Below, in pieces: positions 40,954-49,485 of a DNA stretch of 64,000 nucleotides. Location: contig NZ_CANLDB010000001.1 in assembly GCF_947489365.1 (NCBI RefSeq), forward strand, positions 62,001 to 126,000, in the 5' to 3' direction. Position numbers and translations under genes: made by a program. Under the pieces are notes generated by a model, which did no database searches, was not told where the DNA came from, and was given only the letters and a program-made list of their open reading frames with translations. Numbering within the stretch: position 1 is the stretch's first letter; every line of letters starts with the position of its first letter. Source of the DNA: an uncultured Nocardioides sp. (GTDB lineage Bacteria; Actinomycetota; Actinomycetes; Propionibacteriales; Nocardioidaceae).

Positions 40954-42030
40954 ATGACCTCGCTGTTCGACCCGATCACGCTGGGCGCCTGGCAGCTCCC
41001 GAACCGGCTCGTCATGGCCCCGCTGACGCGCAACCGCTCCCGCGGCACCGTTCCCGGTGACCTCGCGGTCGAGTACTACGCCCAGCGCGCCACCGCCGGC
41101 CTCATCACCACCGAGGGCAGCCAGCCCAGCGCCCGCGGCCAGGGCTACCTCGACACCCCCGGCTTCCACTCCGACGAGCAGCTCGCGGGCTGGCGCCGCG
41201 TCGCCGACGCCGTGCACGCGGAGGACGGGCGCATCGTCGCCCAGCTGATGCACGCCGGTCGCATCGCGCACCCCGACAACACCGGCGGCCAGGAGATCAT
41301 CGCGCCGAGCCCGCTCGCCGCGCCCGGTGAGATGGTCACCGCCGACGGCCAGAAGCCGCACCCCGAGCCGCGTGAGCTGCGCGCCGACGAGATGGACGCC
41401 GTCGTCGCCGAGTTCGTCACCGCCGCCCGCAACGCCGTGGACGCCGGTCTCGACGGCGTCGAGGTCCACTCGGCCAACGGCTACCTGCTCCACCAGTTCC
41501 TCGCTCCCGGCGCGAACCACCGCACCGACGAGTGGGGCGGCTCCCCGGAGAACCGTGCCCGACTCTCGATCGAGGTGACCCGCGCGGTCGCCGCCGAGAT
41601 CGGCGCCGACCGCGTCGGCATCCGCATCTCGCCGGCCCACAACATCCAGGGCTGCACCGAGGAGGACCCGGCCGACGTCGAGGCGACGTACACCGCGCTC
41701 GTCTCGGGCATCGCCGACCTCGGGCTGGCTTACCTCAGCATCCTCGGCGACCCGCGCTCCGAGCTGTTCGCGCAGCTGCGTCGCGACTTCGGTGGCCCGG
41801 TGCTGGCGAACGACGGCTTCAGCACCGTCACCAGCAAGGACGACGCCCAGAAGATCCTGGACGACGACCTCGCCGACGCGGTCGTCGTCGGTCGTCCGTT
41901 CCTGGCCAACCCGGACCTCGTGAAGCGCTGGGAGATCGACGCCCCGCTGAACGAGCCCAACCCGGACACGTTCTACGGCGGCGGCGCCGAGGGGTACACG
42001 GACTACCCGTTCCTCGACGACGCCTCCTGA
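40954..42030 (+). CDS. Old Yellow Enzyme-family alkene reductase
   Basis: 358 aa FMN enzyme that reduces activated C=C bonds with NAD(P)H. Motifs: N-terminal RLVMAPLTRNRS, the His/Asn pair in VEVHSANGYLLHQFL, RTDEWGGSPENRARL, and the phosphate-binding DAVVVGRPFLANPD near the end. It belongs to the NemA/XenA-type group. The start codon is ATG with GAAGGAG upstream. The promoter region contains the dyads described separately, and a terminator follows. Confidence 0.92.
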   Translation: MTSLFDPITLGAWQLPNRLVMAPLTRNRSRGTVPGDLAVEYYAQRATAGLITTEGSQPSARGQGYLDTPGFHSDEQLAGWRRVADAVHAEDGRIVAQLMHAGRIAHPDNTGGQEIIAPSPLAAPGEMVTADGQKPHPEPRELRADEMDAVVAEFVTAARNAVDAGLDGVEVHSANGYLLHQFLAPGANHRTDEWGGSPENRARLSIEVTRAVAAEIGADRVGIRISPAHNIQGCTEEDPADVEATYTALVSGIADLGLAYLSILGDPRSELFAQLRRDFGGPVLANDGFSTVTSKDDAQKILDDDLADAVVVGRPFLANPDLVKRWEIDAPLNEPNPDTFYGGGAEGYTDYPFLDDAS

Positions 42031-42078
42031 CCCGGGGTCGACCGGAGCCTGGGGGGGAGCTGGTCGACATCCGAGGGC

Positions 42079-42114
42079 CTCGCGCCCCGATCGCTCACGC
42101 GGTCGGGGCGCGAG
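42079..42114 (+). terminator. Terminator of the alkene reductase gene
   Basis: 12-bp perfect stem CTCGCGCCCCGA/TCGGGGCGCGAG with a 12-nt loop, followed by TTGCGT. It lies between convergent genes. Confidence 0.7.
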
Positions 42115-42129
42115 TTGCGTCCGGGGCGG

Positions 42130-42298
42130 TGTGCGTCCACCGGTGGTCGAGGTGTGCGTCCACCGGTGGTCGAGGTGTGAGGCCGACCGCGGCCGAGCCT
42201 CGAGACCCGGTGAGAGGTCGGCGGTCGTCGTGCGGGGTCTCGTGGCTCCTCGCCGGGGCTCGGAGCACCTCGACCTCCGGTGGTCGAGAGGCGAGGGT
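42130..42298. repeat. Direct repeat plus one 128-bp family unit
   Basis: GTGTGCGTCCACCGGTGGTCGAG is repeated twice back-to-back (42130-42175). It is followed by one unit of the 6.1-6.7 kb family (GAGGCCGACCGCGGCCGAGCC ... GGTCTCGTGGCTCCTCGCCGGGGCTCGGAGC...). No coding potential. Confidence 0.7.
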
Positions 42299-43438
42299 CT
42301 ACAGCGCCGCGACCACGTGGTCGACGCAGGCGAGCAGCGCGCGGACGTCGTCCGGCTCGACCGCGGGGAACGTCGCGATGCGGAGCTGGTTGCGGTGCAG
42401 GCCGCGGTAGCCGTCGACGTCCACGACACCGTGACGGCGCAGCACCGCGGTGACGTCGGCGACCGCGACGGCGTCGTCGAGGTCGACGGTCGTGACCACC
42501 TGCGAGCGCAGGGCGGGGTCGGTCACGAACGCGGTCGCGTACGACGACGCCTCGGCCCAGGCGTGGACGATCCCCGACGACTCCGCCGTGCGCGCGACCA
42601 TCGCGTCGAGGCCGCCGGCGGCGTTCATCGCGTCGAGCTGGTGGGCGAGCAGGAACAGCGTCGCGACCGCGGGGGTGTTGAGCGTCTGGTCCTTCGCGCT
42701 GTTCGCGATCGCCGCGGACAGGTCGAGGAACGCCGGCACGTAGCGGTCGGAGGCGGTGATCTCCGCCGCGCGCTCGAGGGCAGCGGGGGAGAGGACCGCG
42801 ATCCACAGCCCGCCGTCCGAGGCGAACGACTTCTGCGGGGCGAAGTAGTAGGCGTCGACCTCACGCAGGTCGACGGGCAGGCCGCCGGCGCCGGACGTCG
42901 CGTCGACCAGCACCAGGGCGTCGTCGCCGATCCCGTCGGGGCGTCGTACGGGCAGCATCACGCCGGTCGAGGTCTCGTTGTGGGGCCAGCAGTACGCGTC
43001 GACGCCGTCCTCGGCCACCGGGGTGGAGGCCGACCCGGGGTCCGCCGGCCGCAGCGACGGCTCGGCCAGCCACGGGGCGGCGTGCACCGCGCCGGCGAAC
43101 TTCGAGGAGAACTCCCCGTGCACGAGGTGCTGGCTGCGCTCCCGCACGAGGCCGAACGCCGCGACCTCCCAGAACGCCGTCGACCCGCCGTTGCCGAGCA
43201 CCACCCGGTGACCGTCGGGGACGTCGAACAGCGCCTCGAGGCCCTCGACGACCCGGTGGACCAGCCCACGGACGGGGGCCTGCCGGTGGGAGGTGCCCAT
43301 CAGCGAGGTGCCGGTCGCGGCGAGCGCCTCGAGGGCGCCGGCGGGGATCTTGGACGGTCCCGACCCGAAGCGCCCGTCGGACGGCAGCATCCCGGCCGGG
43401 ATCTGGACCTGGACGGCGGCGTCGGGACCCTGGCTCAC
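42299..43438 (-). CDS. serC: Phosphoserine aminotransferase (actinobacterial type)
   Basis: 379 aa from GTG 43438; the track start at 43711 would overlap the divergent GNAT. It contains DGRFGSGPSKI, MGTSHRQAPV, VLGNGGSTAFWEV and the PLP lysine in YYFAPQKSFASDGGLW. The length matches M. tuberculosis SerC (376). It catalyses the second step of serine synthesis and also supports pyridoxine synthesis. A -10-like GAGGAT lies 6 bases before the start. Transcribed divergently from the GNAT. Confidence 0.93.
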   Translation of the reverse strand: MSQGPDAAVQVQIPAGMLPSDGRFGSGPSKIPAGALEALAATGTSLMGTSHRQAPVRGLVHRVVEGLEALFDVPDGHRVVLGNGGSTAFWEVAAFGLVRERSQHLVHGEFSSKFAGAVHAAPWLAEPSLRPADPGSASTPVAEDGVDAYCWPHNETSTGVMLPVRRPDGIGDDALVLVDATSGAGGLPVDLREVDAYYFAPQKSFASDGGLWIAVLSPAALERAAEITASDRYVPAFLDLSAAIANSAKDQTLNTPAVATLFLLAHQLDAMNAAGGLDAMVARTAESSGIVHAWAEASSYATAFVTDPALRSQVVTTVDLDDAVAVADVTAVLRRHGVVDVDGYRGLHRNQLRIATFPAVEPDDVRALLACVDHVVAAL

Positions 43439-43470
43439 GCCCCCATCCTCCCAGGCGGCACGATGGAGCC

Positions 43471-43971
43471 GTGCTGGACATCCGACGGGTGACGTACGAC
43501 CACCCCGACGTCGCGAGGCTGGTCGACGAGGTGCAGCAGGAGTACGTCCGCCGCTACGGCGGGCCGGACGCCGTCCCCCTCGACGAGACGATGTTCGTCG
43601 ACGGCCTGGGCGGCTTCTTCGTGGGCTACGAGACCGCGCCCGACGGTGACGACGTCGCCGTCGCGATGGGCGGGTGGCGGGTCCGCGCCGAGGTCGTCCG
43701 GCTCGGTGCACGGAACGCCGCCGAGCTGAAGCGCATGTACGTCGCGCCCGCCGGCCGCGGTCGCGGCCACGCCCGCGCGATCCTCGCCCACGTGGAGGCC
43801 GACGCCGCCGCGAACGGCCACGACGTGCTCGTGCTGGAGACCGGGACGGCGCAGCCGGAGGCGATCGCGCTCTACCTCGCCTCCGGCTACGAGCCGGTCG
43901 CCCCGTACGGCTACTACGCCGACGAGCCCGACTGCCGCTGCTTCGCGCGGCGCCTGCGTCCCGCCGGCTGA
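43471..43971 (+). CDS. GNAT family N-acetyltransferase
   Basis: 166 aa. It has a core acetyl-CoA motif RMYVAPAGRGRGHARAILAHVEADA (~88-112) and a LYLASGYEPVAPYGYYADEPDCRCFARRL end, seen in a common actinobacterial GNAT subgroup. CACGAT lies exactly 6 bases before GTG 43471, suggesting a leaderless transcript divergent from serC. Its stop is only 11 bp from the convergent ABC permease stop, with a GGCCCGGGCC dyad between them. Substrate unknown. Confidence 0.85.
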   Translation: MLDIRRVTYDHPDVARLVDEVQQEYVRRYGGPDAVPLDETMFVDGLGGFFVGYETAPDGDDVAVAMGGWRVRAEVVRLGARNAAELKRMYVAPAGRGRGHARAILAHVEADAAANGHDVLVLETGTAQPEAIALYLASGYEPVAPYGYYADEPDCRCFARRLRPAG

Positions 43972-43982
43972 GGCCCGGGCCC

Positions 43983-44873
43983 TCAGCTGACGTCGCGCCG
44001 GGCGACGACGGCGAGCGTCACCGCGGGCAGCGCGACGACGTAGACCAGCACGGTCACGAGGGCCACCGGCCCGGACAGGGTGTCGAGCACGCCGGGCGCG
44101 CCGCCCACCCCGCCGAGGGAGCCGACCAGCGACCCGGCCGCCGTGCCGGGCATGACCTCGGTGAGGGTCGCGACCTCCTCCAGCAGGGCGCCGACGCCGC
44201 GCAGCAGATTCTCCACGACGAGCGCCCACACCAGGCCGAGGCCGACCGACAGCGAGGTGCCGCGCGTGACGGTGCCGAGGGCGAACCCGAGCAGCGCCCA
44301 CATGCCCATCACGGCCAGCCCGGTCCCCACCGCGGCGGCGAGGTCGCCGAGCGCCGGCCACGTCACGGCCTGGGACTCCAGCGCGGCCACCCCGAGCGAC
44401 GCGGCGACGCCCACGGCGAGCGAGGCCGCGACGGCGGCGACCACCAGCACCGCGAGGGCGAGCAACGAGCCGCCCGCGACCGTCGTACGACGCACGCCGG
44501 AGGTGTACGCCGTCTTCCACGTGCCCCAGCCGTAGCCGCTGCCCGCGACCATCGCGCCGAGCACGAGCATCAGGGCGCCGCCGAACATCGGCATCCCCTG
44601 CACCAGGACCGATGGGACGGACGCCGGCAGGATCCCGGCCAGCAGCTCCCGGGCCGGGACGCCCTGGGCGGGTCCGAAGCCGTCGCCGGTGGTGTAGGCG
44701 AGGTAGTCGAAGACGTAGCCGAACAGCACCGACAGCAGCAGCCAGGCGCCGATCGTGACCCAGACCGCCGGCCAGCGGCGGAGCCGGAACAGCTCCGCGC
44801 GGGTGGCCCGGATCATGCCGGGAGTGCTGGTCCGCAGGGTGGCGGGGCCGGTCGTGCTCGTCGTCGCGCTCAT
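43983..44873 (-). CDS. ABC-2 type transporter permease
   Basis: 296 aa with about six hydrophobic segments beginning AVWVTIGAWLLLSVLFGYVFDYLAY. A cytoplasmic start (MIRATRAELFRLRRWP) is typical of ABC-2 permeases. ATG 44873 overlaps the ATPase stop, so the two are translated together. It likely exports a lipid, drug or peptide, or acts as a bacitracin-type detoxification module. Its partner regulators sit just upstream on the opposite strand. Confidence 0.85.
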   Translation of the reverse strand: MSATTSTTGPATLRTSTPGMIRATRAELFRLRRWPAVWVTIGAWLLLSVLFGYVFDYLAYTTGDGFGPAQGVPARELLAGILPASVPSVLVQGMPMFGGALMLVLGAMVAGSGYGWGTWKTAYTSGVRRTTVAGGSLLALAVLVVAAVAASLAVGVAASLGVAALESQAVTWPALGDLAAAVGTGLAVMGMWALLGFALGTVTRGTSLSVGLGLVWALVVENLLRGVGALLEEVATLTEVMPGTAAGSLVGSLGGVGGAPGVLDTLSGPVALVTVLVYVVALPAVTLAVVARRDVS

Positions 44874-45862
44874 GCCGCGACCTCCGTCCGGGGTGTGGTC
44901 ATCTCGAAGAACACCTGCTCGAGGCTGCGCTCGACGTGCCGCACCTGGTGGACCTCCACGTCCGCCTCGACGAGCGCGCGGACCAGCGCCGGACCGCGCG
45001 CGGCCGGCAGGTCCACCTCCAGCACGGCGGGGCCCGAGGCGTCGGAGGTGTCAGGGACGTCGGGGGCGTCGGGGGCGAGGCGGACGCCGTCGTCCCCGGC
45101 GAGCCGCATGGCGACCGCCAGCGCGGCGTCGGTGGGGGTGGCCGTGACCCGCAGGACGGCGCGGCCGCGGAGCTCGTGGACCGCCCCCTCCCGCAGGAGC
45201 CGCCCGTCGGCGACGACACCGACGCGGTCGCAGATCTCCTGCACCTCGCCGAGCATGTGGCTGGACAGCAGGACGGTGCGACCCTCGGCGGCGAGCCCGA
45301 CGAGCAGGCTCCGCATGTCGGCCATGCCCGCCGGGTCGAGGCCGTTGGTGGGCTCGTCGAGGACGACGAGCTCCGGGTCGCCGAGGAGCGCGGCGGCGAC
45401 GCCGAGGCGCTGCTTCATGCCCAGCGAGTAGGCGCGGAACCGGTCCCGGGCGCGGTCGGCGAGTTCGACCCGCTCGAGCACGCCGGTGACGTCGGAGTCC
45501 GGGAGCCCGCGCAGCCGGGCCAGGGACCGGAGGTTGTCCCGACCGGAGAGGTACGGGTGGAAGCCGGGTCCCTCGATGAGGGCCCCGGCGCGGGCGGTGG
45601 CCGCCGGCGACCCGGCGGGGCGGCCGAGGACGGTGGCGGTGCCGGAGGTGGGCCGCACGAGCCCCAGGACCATGCGCAGCGTCGTGGTCTTGCCGGCACC
45701 GTTGGGCCCGAGGAAGCCGTAGATCTCCCCGCGCCGCACGGTCAGGGTGACGGCGTCGACGGCCGTGCGGTCGCCGTACGTCTTGGTCAGGGCGCGGGTC
45801 TCGACGGCGAGGTCCGCGCGGGGCGGTGCGTCGGTGCGGGGTGTGTCGGGGTGGTGGGTCAT
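44870..45862 (-). CDS. ABC transporter ATP-binding protein
   Basis: 330 aa. Walker A GPNGAGKTT near 53, signature SLGMKQRLGVAAALLG near 148, Walker B LVVLDEPTNGLDPAGM near 170, H-loop SSHMLGEVQ. A C-terminal ~90-residue domain extends beyond the core, as in drug/lipid exporters of this class. CACGGT is 6 bases before ATG 45862 (leaderless-like). It lies head-to-head with the histidine kinase across a 142-bp region. Confidence 0.92.
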   Translation of the reverse strand: MTHHPDTPRTDAPPRADLAVETRALTKTYGDRTAVDAVTLTVRRGEIYGFLGPNGAGKTTTLRMVLGLVRPTSGTATVLGRPAGSPAATARAGALIEGPGFHPYLSGRDNLRSLARLRGLPDSDVTGVLERVELADRARDRFRAYSLGMKQRLGVAAALLGDPELVVLDEPTNGLDPAGMADMRSLLVGLAAEGRTVLLSSHMLGEVQEICDRVGVVADGRLLREGAVHELRGRAVLRVTATPTDAALAVAMRLAGDDGVRLAPDAPDVPDTSDASGPAVLEVDLPAARGPALVRALVEADVEVHQVRHVERSLEQVFFEMTTPRTEVAA

Positions 45863-46004
45863 GGCTCCACCGTGCGTCGCCGAGGCCCCGCGGGGCGTCC
45901 GCCCGGGGGAGTGGGTGGTCCGGGGCCGTCTACGCGGATCCGCGTACGCCGGGTGCGCCGTCGCGCGGAGGACGAGGACCGCAGGCGGGGCCTAGCCTCC
46001 TCCG

Positions 46005-47180
46005 GTGACCTCCCCGACCCCCGCCGCCGCGGGCGACGTACGCCCGCTGCGGCCGTGGCTCGCCGCGCTGGCGCTGCTGGTGATGGCGGGCACGGCGGGC
46101 AGCAACGCGGCCGACGGGCGCACGCGGCTCGGGCTGGCCCTGGTCCTCGCGGCCGTCGCCGTGCTGCCGGTGCTGGTGGCCTCGCGCCGGCCGGGGCCTC
46201 CGCTGGTCCTGAACGGTCTCGCGCTGGCGGCGTACCTCGGTCTCGGGCTGGCGTCGGGACCGGTCTTCCTCACCGTCTCGCTGACGACGTACGTCGTGGC
46301 GCGCGACCACCGTCCGCGGGTCTGGGCGCCGTGGGCGGCGGTCGCCCTCGTGCTCGTCGGCGTCGGCGGCGTCGTCGGCGTCGTCCGCGGGGTCCGGGAC
46401 GCGGTCTCGACGGGGTGGCCGTGGCTGGTGATGGTCGCCCTCGTGGTGGCCGCGGGGGCGCTGGCGTCCCTGACCCGGGCCCGGGCCGACGCCCGCCGCG
46501 AGCGGGCCGACCGCACCGCCGCCGAGGAGCGGCTGCGCATGGCGCAGGACCTGCACGACGGCGTCGGCCACGGCCTCGCCGTGGCGGCGATGCAGGCCGG
46601 GGTGGCGCTGCACGTCCTCGAGAGGGACCCCGCGGCGGCCCGCGCGAGCCTGGAGGCGATCCGCGACGCCAGCCGCGAGTCGCTGGACCGGCTCCGCGCC
46701 GAGCTCGACCGACTCTCCGGCCTCGGGCAGGGCGCTCCCCGGCGCCCCGAACCCGGCCTCGCGGACATCGCCGCCACCGTCGAGCGCGTACGCCGCGGCG
46801 GCCCCGAGGTGGACCTCCGCGGCGAGGCCGACGGCCGCGCCGAAGGCGTCGAGCGGCTCGTCGTCCCGCCCGAGGTCGGGGAGGCCGCCCACCGCGTCGT
46901 CCAGGAGGCGCTCACCAACGTGCTGCGCCACTCGGGCGCCCGACGGGTCGTCGTCCGGCTGGCCACCGGGGACGAGGCCCTGGTCGTCGAGGTCACCGAC
47001 GACGGTGTCGGGCCGCCGTCCGGGCCCGGCCCGACCGGCCTGGGGCTGAGCGGCCTGCGCCGCCGCGTCGGGTCCCTCGGTGGCACCCTCGAGGCGGGCG
47101 CCGGGGCGACCGGGGGCTTCCGGGTGCTCGCCCGGGTCCCGCTGGACGCCGTACCGATGACGACCGGGGAGGCCGGATGA
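46005..47180 (+). CDS. Two-component sensor histidine kinase (NarL-associated, HisKA_3)
   Basis: 391 aa. Several N-terminal membrane helices (~15-155: LALLVMAGTAGS..., LVLAAVAVLPVLVA, LVMVALVVAAGALA) act as the sensing part. The phospho-acceptor His is in RMAQDLHDGVGHGLAVAAMQ near 186. The HATPase N-box is RVVQEALTNVLRHSG and the G-box DDGVGPPSG...GLGLSGLRRR. TAGCCT lies exactly 6 bases before GTG 46005 (leaderless). It overlaps the response regulator gene and faces the ABC exporter, which it probably controls. Confidence 0.93.
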   Translation: MTSPTPAAAGDVRPLRPWLAALALLVMAGTAGSNAADGRTRLGLALVLAAVAVLPVLVASRRPGPPLVLNGLALAAYLGLGLASGPVFLTVSLTTYVVARDHRPRVWAPWAAVALVLVGVGGVVGVVRGVRDAVSTGWPWLVMVALVVAAGALASLTRARADARRERADRTAAEERLRMAQDLHDGVGHGLAVAAMQAGVALHVLERDPAAARASLEAIRDASRESLDRLRAELDRLSGLGQGAPRRPEPGLADIAATVERVRRGGPEVDLRGEADGRAEGVERLVVPPEVGEAAHRVVQEALTNVLRHSGARRVVVRLATGDEALVVEVTDDGVGPPSGPGPTGLGLSGLRRRVGSLGGTLEAGAGATGGFRVLARVPLDAVPMTTGEAG

Positions 47181-47857
47181 GCCAGGACGCACCGGAGCGC
47201 CGCATCCGTGTGGCCGTCGTGGACGACCAGGCGCTGGTGCGGATGGGGCTCACGACCCTGTTGGGCAGCGAGCCCGACCTGGAGCTGGCGGGCGAGGCGG
47301 CCGACGGCCGGGCCGGTCTCGAGCTGGTCCGGCGCACCCGCCCGGACGTGGTGCTCTGCGACATCCGCATGCCGGTCCTCGACGGGCTCGGCCTCCTCGA
47401 GGCAGTCTCCGCGGACCCGACGCTGGCGGGGGTGCGGGTGGTGGTGCTGACGACGTTCGAGCTCGACGAGTACGTCTTCACCGCCCTGCGCCTCGGCGCC
47501 AGCGGCTTCCTGCTGAAGGACGCCGACCCCGCCCGGCTGCTCGAGGCGGTGCGGGTCGTCGCGGACGGCGGGTCCCTGCTCGCACCGACCGTGACCCGGC
47601 GGGTCATCGAGCACTTCGGCGGGACGGCGGCCGCACCGGCCGCGAGGCCGCACCCCCGGCTCGGCGACCTCACCGAGCGGGAGCGGGAGATCGCCGGCTG
47701 GGTCGCCACGGGCCGCTCGAACGCCGAGATCGCGGACGCGCTCGTGGTCAGCCCGGACACCGTGCGCACCCACGTCAGCCGGGCGATGGTCAAGCTCGGC
47801 GCCCGCGACCGCGCCCAGCTCGTGGTCTTCGCGCTCGAGTCGGGGCTCGGTACCTGA
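47177..47857 (+). CDS. Response regulator, LuxR/NarL type
   Basis: 226 aa from ATG 47177 (ATGA overlap with the kinase); the track start at 44936 is spurious. The receiver domain has the acidic pair VVDDQ, phospho-Asp in VVLCDIRMPVLDGL near 58 and the switch Lys in GFLLKDADP near 108. The LuxR helix-turn-helix is at the C-terminus (LTEREREIAGWVATGRSNAEIADALVVSPDTVRTHVSR). It is predicted to activate the divergent ABC exporter. Confidence 0.93.
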   Translation: MSQDAPERRIRVAVVDDQALVRMGLTTLLGSEPDLELAGEAADGRAGLELVRRTRPDVVLCDIRMPVLDGLGLLEAVSADPTLAGVRVVVLTTFELDEYVFTALRLGASGFLLKDADPARLLEAVRVVADGGSLLAPTVTRRVIEHFGGTAAAPAARPHPRLGDLTEREREIAGWVATGRSNAEIADALVVSPDTVRTHVSRAMVKLGARDRAQLVVFALESGLGT

Positions 47858-47959
47858 CGCCGCGCCCCCGCGGACCCTCTTGAGACGACAAAGCAAAGTT
47901 CTTGAGCAAAATGCGTGTTTCCAGGACACGGCCCTCGAGGGCTTCCTACATTCCTTCAC

Positions 47960-48109
47960 ATGAGCGCGATCCACCACTCGGTCCCGACCCAGCAGGCCCT
48001 GCCCTCGCTGGTGGGGGGACAGCCGACCACCGGAGTCCGTCTCGTGCAGGCCTTCGGGCTGCTCGTGGCGGCCCTGCTGGTCGGCCTCGCCCTGATCGTC
48101 GGCGCCTGA
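47960..48109 (+). CDS. Small membrane protein of unknown function
   Basis: 49 aa from ATG 47960: a polar N-terminus (SAIHHSVPTQQALPSLV) and one C-terminal helix (AFGLLVAALLVGLALIVGA). The upstream region (47881-47955) is unusually AT-rich for this genome (AAGCAAAGTTCTTGAGCAAAATG) and holds a TACATT -10-like box only 8 bases from the ATG. No recognised family. A real gene is plausible because the start is well spaced and the TM is clean. Confidence 0.55.
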   Translation: MSAIHHSVPTQQALPSLVGGQPTTGVRLVQAFGLLVAALLVGLALIVGA

Positions 48110-48231
48110 CCCGCACCGTCCGACCCACCGTCTGACCCACACCGCCGGACCCGTCCGCGGTCCGTCGGACACCCGGCTCCGGCCGGCCCTGCCCTCGAGC
48201 GGGCACCTCCTCCACCCCCCCGGAGCCCCCC

Positions 48232-48882
48232 GTGCTGTCACGTCGTCGCGCTGCCGCGCGCCCCCTGAGCCTCGCGTCCGTCGCCGGCTCGGCCGTCTCG
48301 TCCACCGCCACCGCGATGCTCCTCAGCGCCGCGCTGCTGTTCGCGACCGTGTGCGCGGCGGTCCTGCCCGGCACCCTGCAGGGGGCCGAGCTGGCCGCGG
48401 CCCGACCGCTCGAGCCCTACGCGGCGTACGACGGCCAGTCGACCTGCGCCCCGGCCGCGAAGCCCGGCACGAAGGTGCTGCAGAGCTGGATGGTGCGCAC
48501 GTACGGCGGCTCGAAGGGCCCGATCTCGCGGCCCTGCAGCAGCGGTGGTCAGTCGGAGCACAAGGAGGGTCGGGCGCTCGACTGGACGATGGACGCCACG
48601 AAGACCGCCGACAAGGCCGCCGTCCGCCGCTGGCTGGACGACGTGTTCGCCGCCGACGGCCAGGGTCGTCCCCACGCGAAGGCGCGGCGGATGGGGATCA
48701 TGTACATCATCTGGGACGACAAGATCTGGCGCTCGTACGACGAGTTCGCCGTCGGCGCCTACACGCCGTGCAAGCCGGTCACCGACTGCTCGAAGACCGC
48801 CCGCCACCGCGACCACGTGCACGTGTCGCTGAGCCGGGCCGGTGGTCGCGGCGACACCAGCTGGTACGCCGGCCGCGTCTGA
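48232..48882 (+). CDS. Secreted protein with M15/LAS-like peptidase domain
   Basis: 216 aa from GTG 48232. A signal peptide covers ~1-55 (VAGSAVSSTATAMLLSAALLFATVCAAVLPGT). The exported domain has SEHKEGRALDW and RHRDHVHVSLS, which mimic the HxxxxxxD and HxH zinc motifs of M15/LAS-type peptidoglycan peptidases, and four Cys that may form disulphides (STCAPAAK, RPCSSGG, YTPCKP, TDCSK). It resembles the ARB_07466-like domain family. A cell-wall role is inferred; catalysis is not shown. Confidence 0.7.
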   Translation: MLSRRRAAARPLSLASVAGSAVSSTATAMLLSAALLFATVCAAVLPGTLQGAELAAARPLEPYAAYDGQSTCAPAAKPGTKVLQSWMVRTYGGSKGPISRPCSSGGQSEHKEGRALDWTMDATKTADKAAVRRWLDDVFAADGQGRPHAKARRMGIMYIIWDDKIWRSYDEFAVGAYTPCKPVTDCSKTARHRDHVHVSLSRAGGRGDTSWYAGRV

Positions 48883-48929
48883 GCCACCCGGACGACCCGG
48901 CCGCGGGTCGGGCGCGGGTCGGGCGCGCG

Positions 48930-49484
48930 TCAGGGGGTGAGGTCGTAGCGGACCTCGCCGGCCTCCCAGCCCTCGACGGGGTCGTCCCACCGCTGCACCC
49001 AGGTCTCGGTCTCGACGAAGCCGAGCCGCTCGAGGACGCGGCGGGAGCCGATGTTCACGGCCATGCTGCTGGCCCACACGCGGACCAGGCCGAGTGTCTC
49101 GAAGGCGTGGTCGATGAGGGCTTGGCAGCCCTCCGTCGCGAGCCCGCGACCCCACATCGCCCGGGGGAGGCGGTAGCCGAGGTGGGCCACGCCCTCCTCG
49201 CCGGGGGTGACGCCGAGGCCCCACCAGCCGGCGAAGTCGCCCTCGTCGGGTGCGCCGTCGCGGAGGAAGCCGACCCAGTAGCCCAGGCCGCGCGTCGGGT
49301 CGGAACGGAAGCCGCGCCGCTCGGTCCACTCGTCGGCGGTGTCGGCCGCGGTCGCCGGGCGCCCGGTCAGGTAGCGCATCACCTCGGGGTCGGCGTTGAG
49401 CCGCGCGAGGTGCGGGAGGTGCTCGGGGGAGGCCGGGACCAGCCGGAGCCGCTCGGTGAGCAGCTCCGGCAGGCCCGCCGTCAC
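48930..49484 (-). CDS. GNAT N-acetyltransferase (RimJ/RimL type)
   Basis: 184 aa from GTG 49484, one base after the citrate synthase stop (TGA-G-GTG); the longer track start inside citrate synthase is less likely. Typical RimJ/L features: LLTERLRLVPASPEHLPHLARLNADPEVMRYLTG, GYRLPRAMWGRGLATEGCQALIDHAF and NIGSRRVLERLGFVETETW. It likely acetylates a protein N-terminus or a small amine. Coupled translation with citrate synthase. Confidence 0.82.
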   Translation of the reverse strand: MTAGLPELLTERLRLVPASPEHLPHLARLNADPEVMRYLTGRPATAADTADEWTERRGFRSDPTRGLGYWVGFLRDGAPDEGDFAGWWGLGVTPGEEGVAHLGYRLPRAMWGRGLATEGCQALIDHAFETLGLVRVWASSMAVNIGSRRVLERLGFVETETWVQRWDDPVEGWEAGEVRYDLTP

Positions 49485-49485
49485 C

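Noticed and set aside
43972-43982. GGCCCGGGCC dyad between the GNAT and ABC permease stops
   Set aside because: The stem is too short to call a terminator with confidence.
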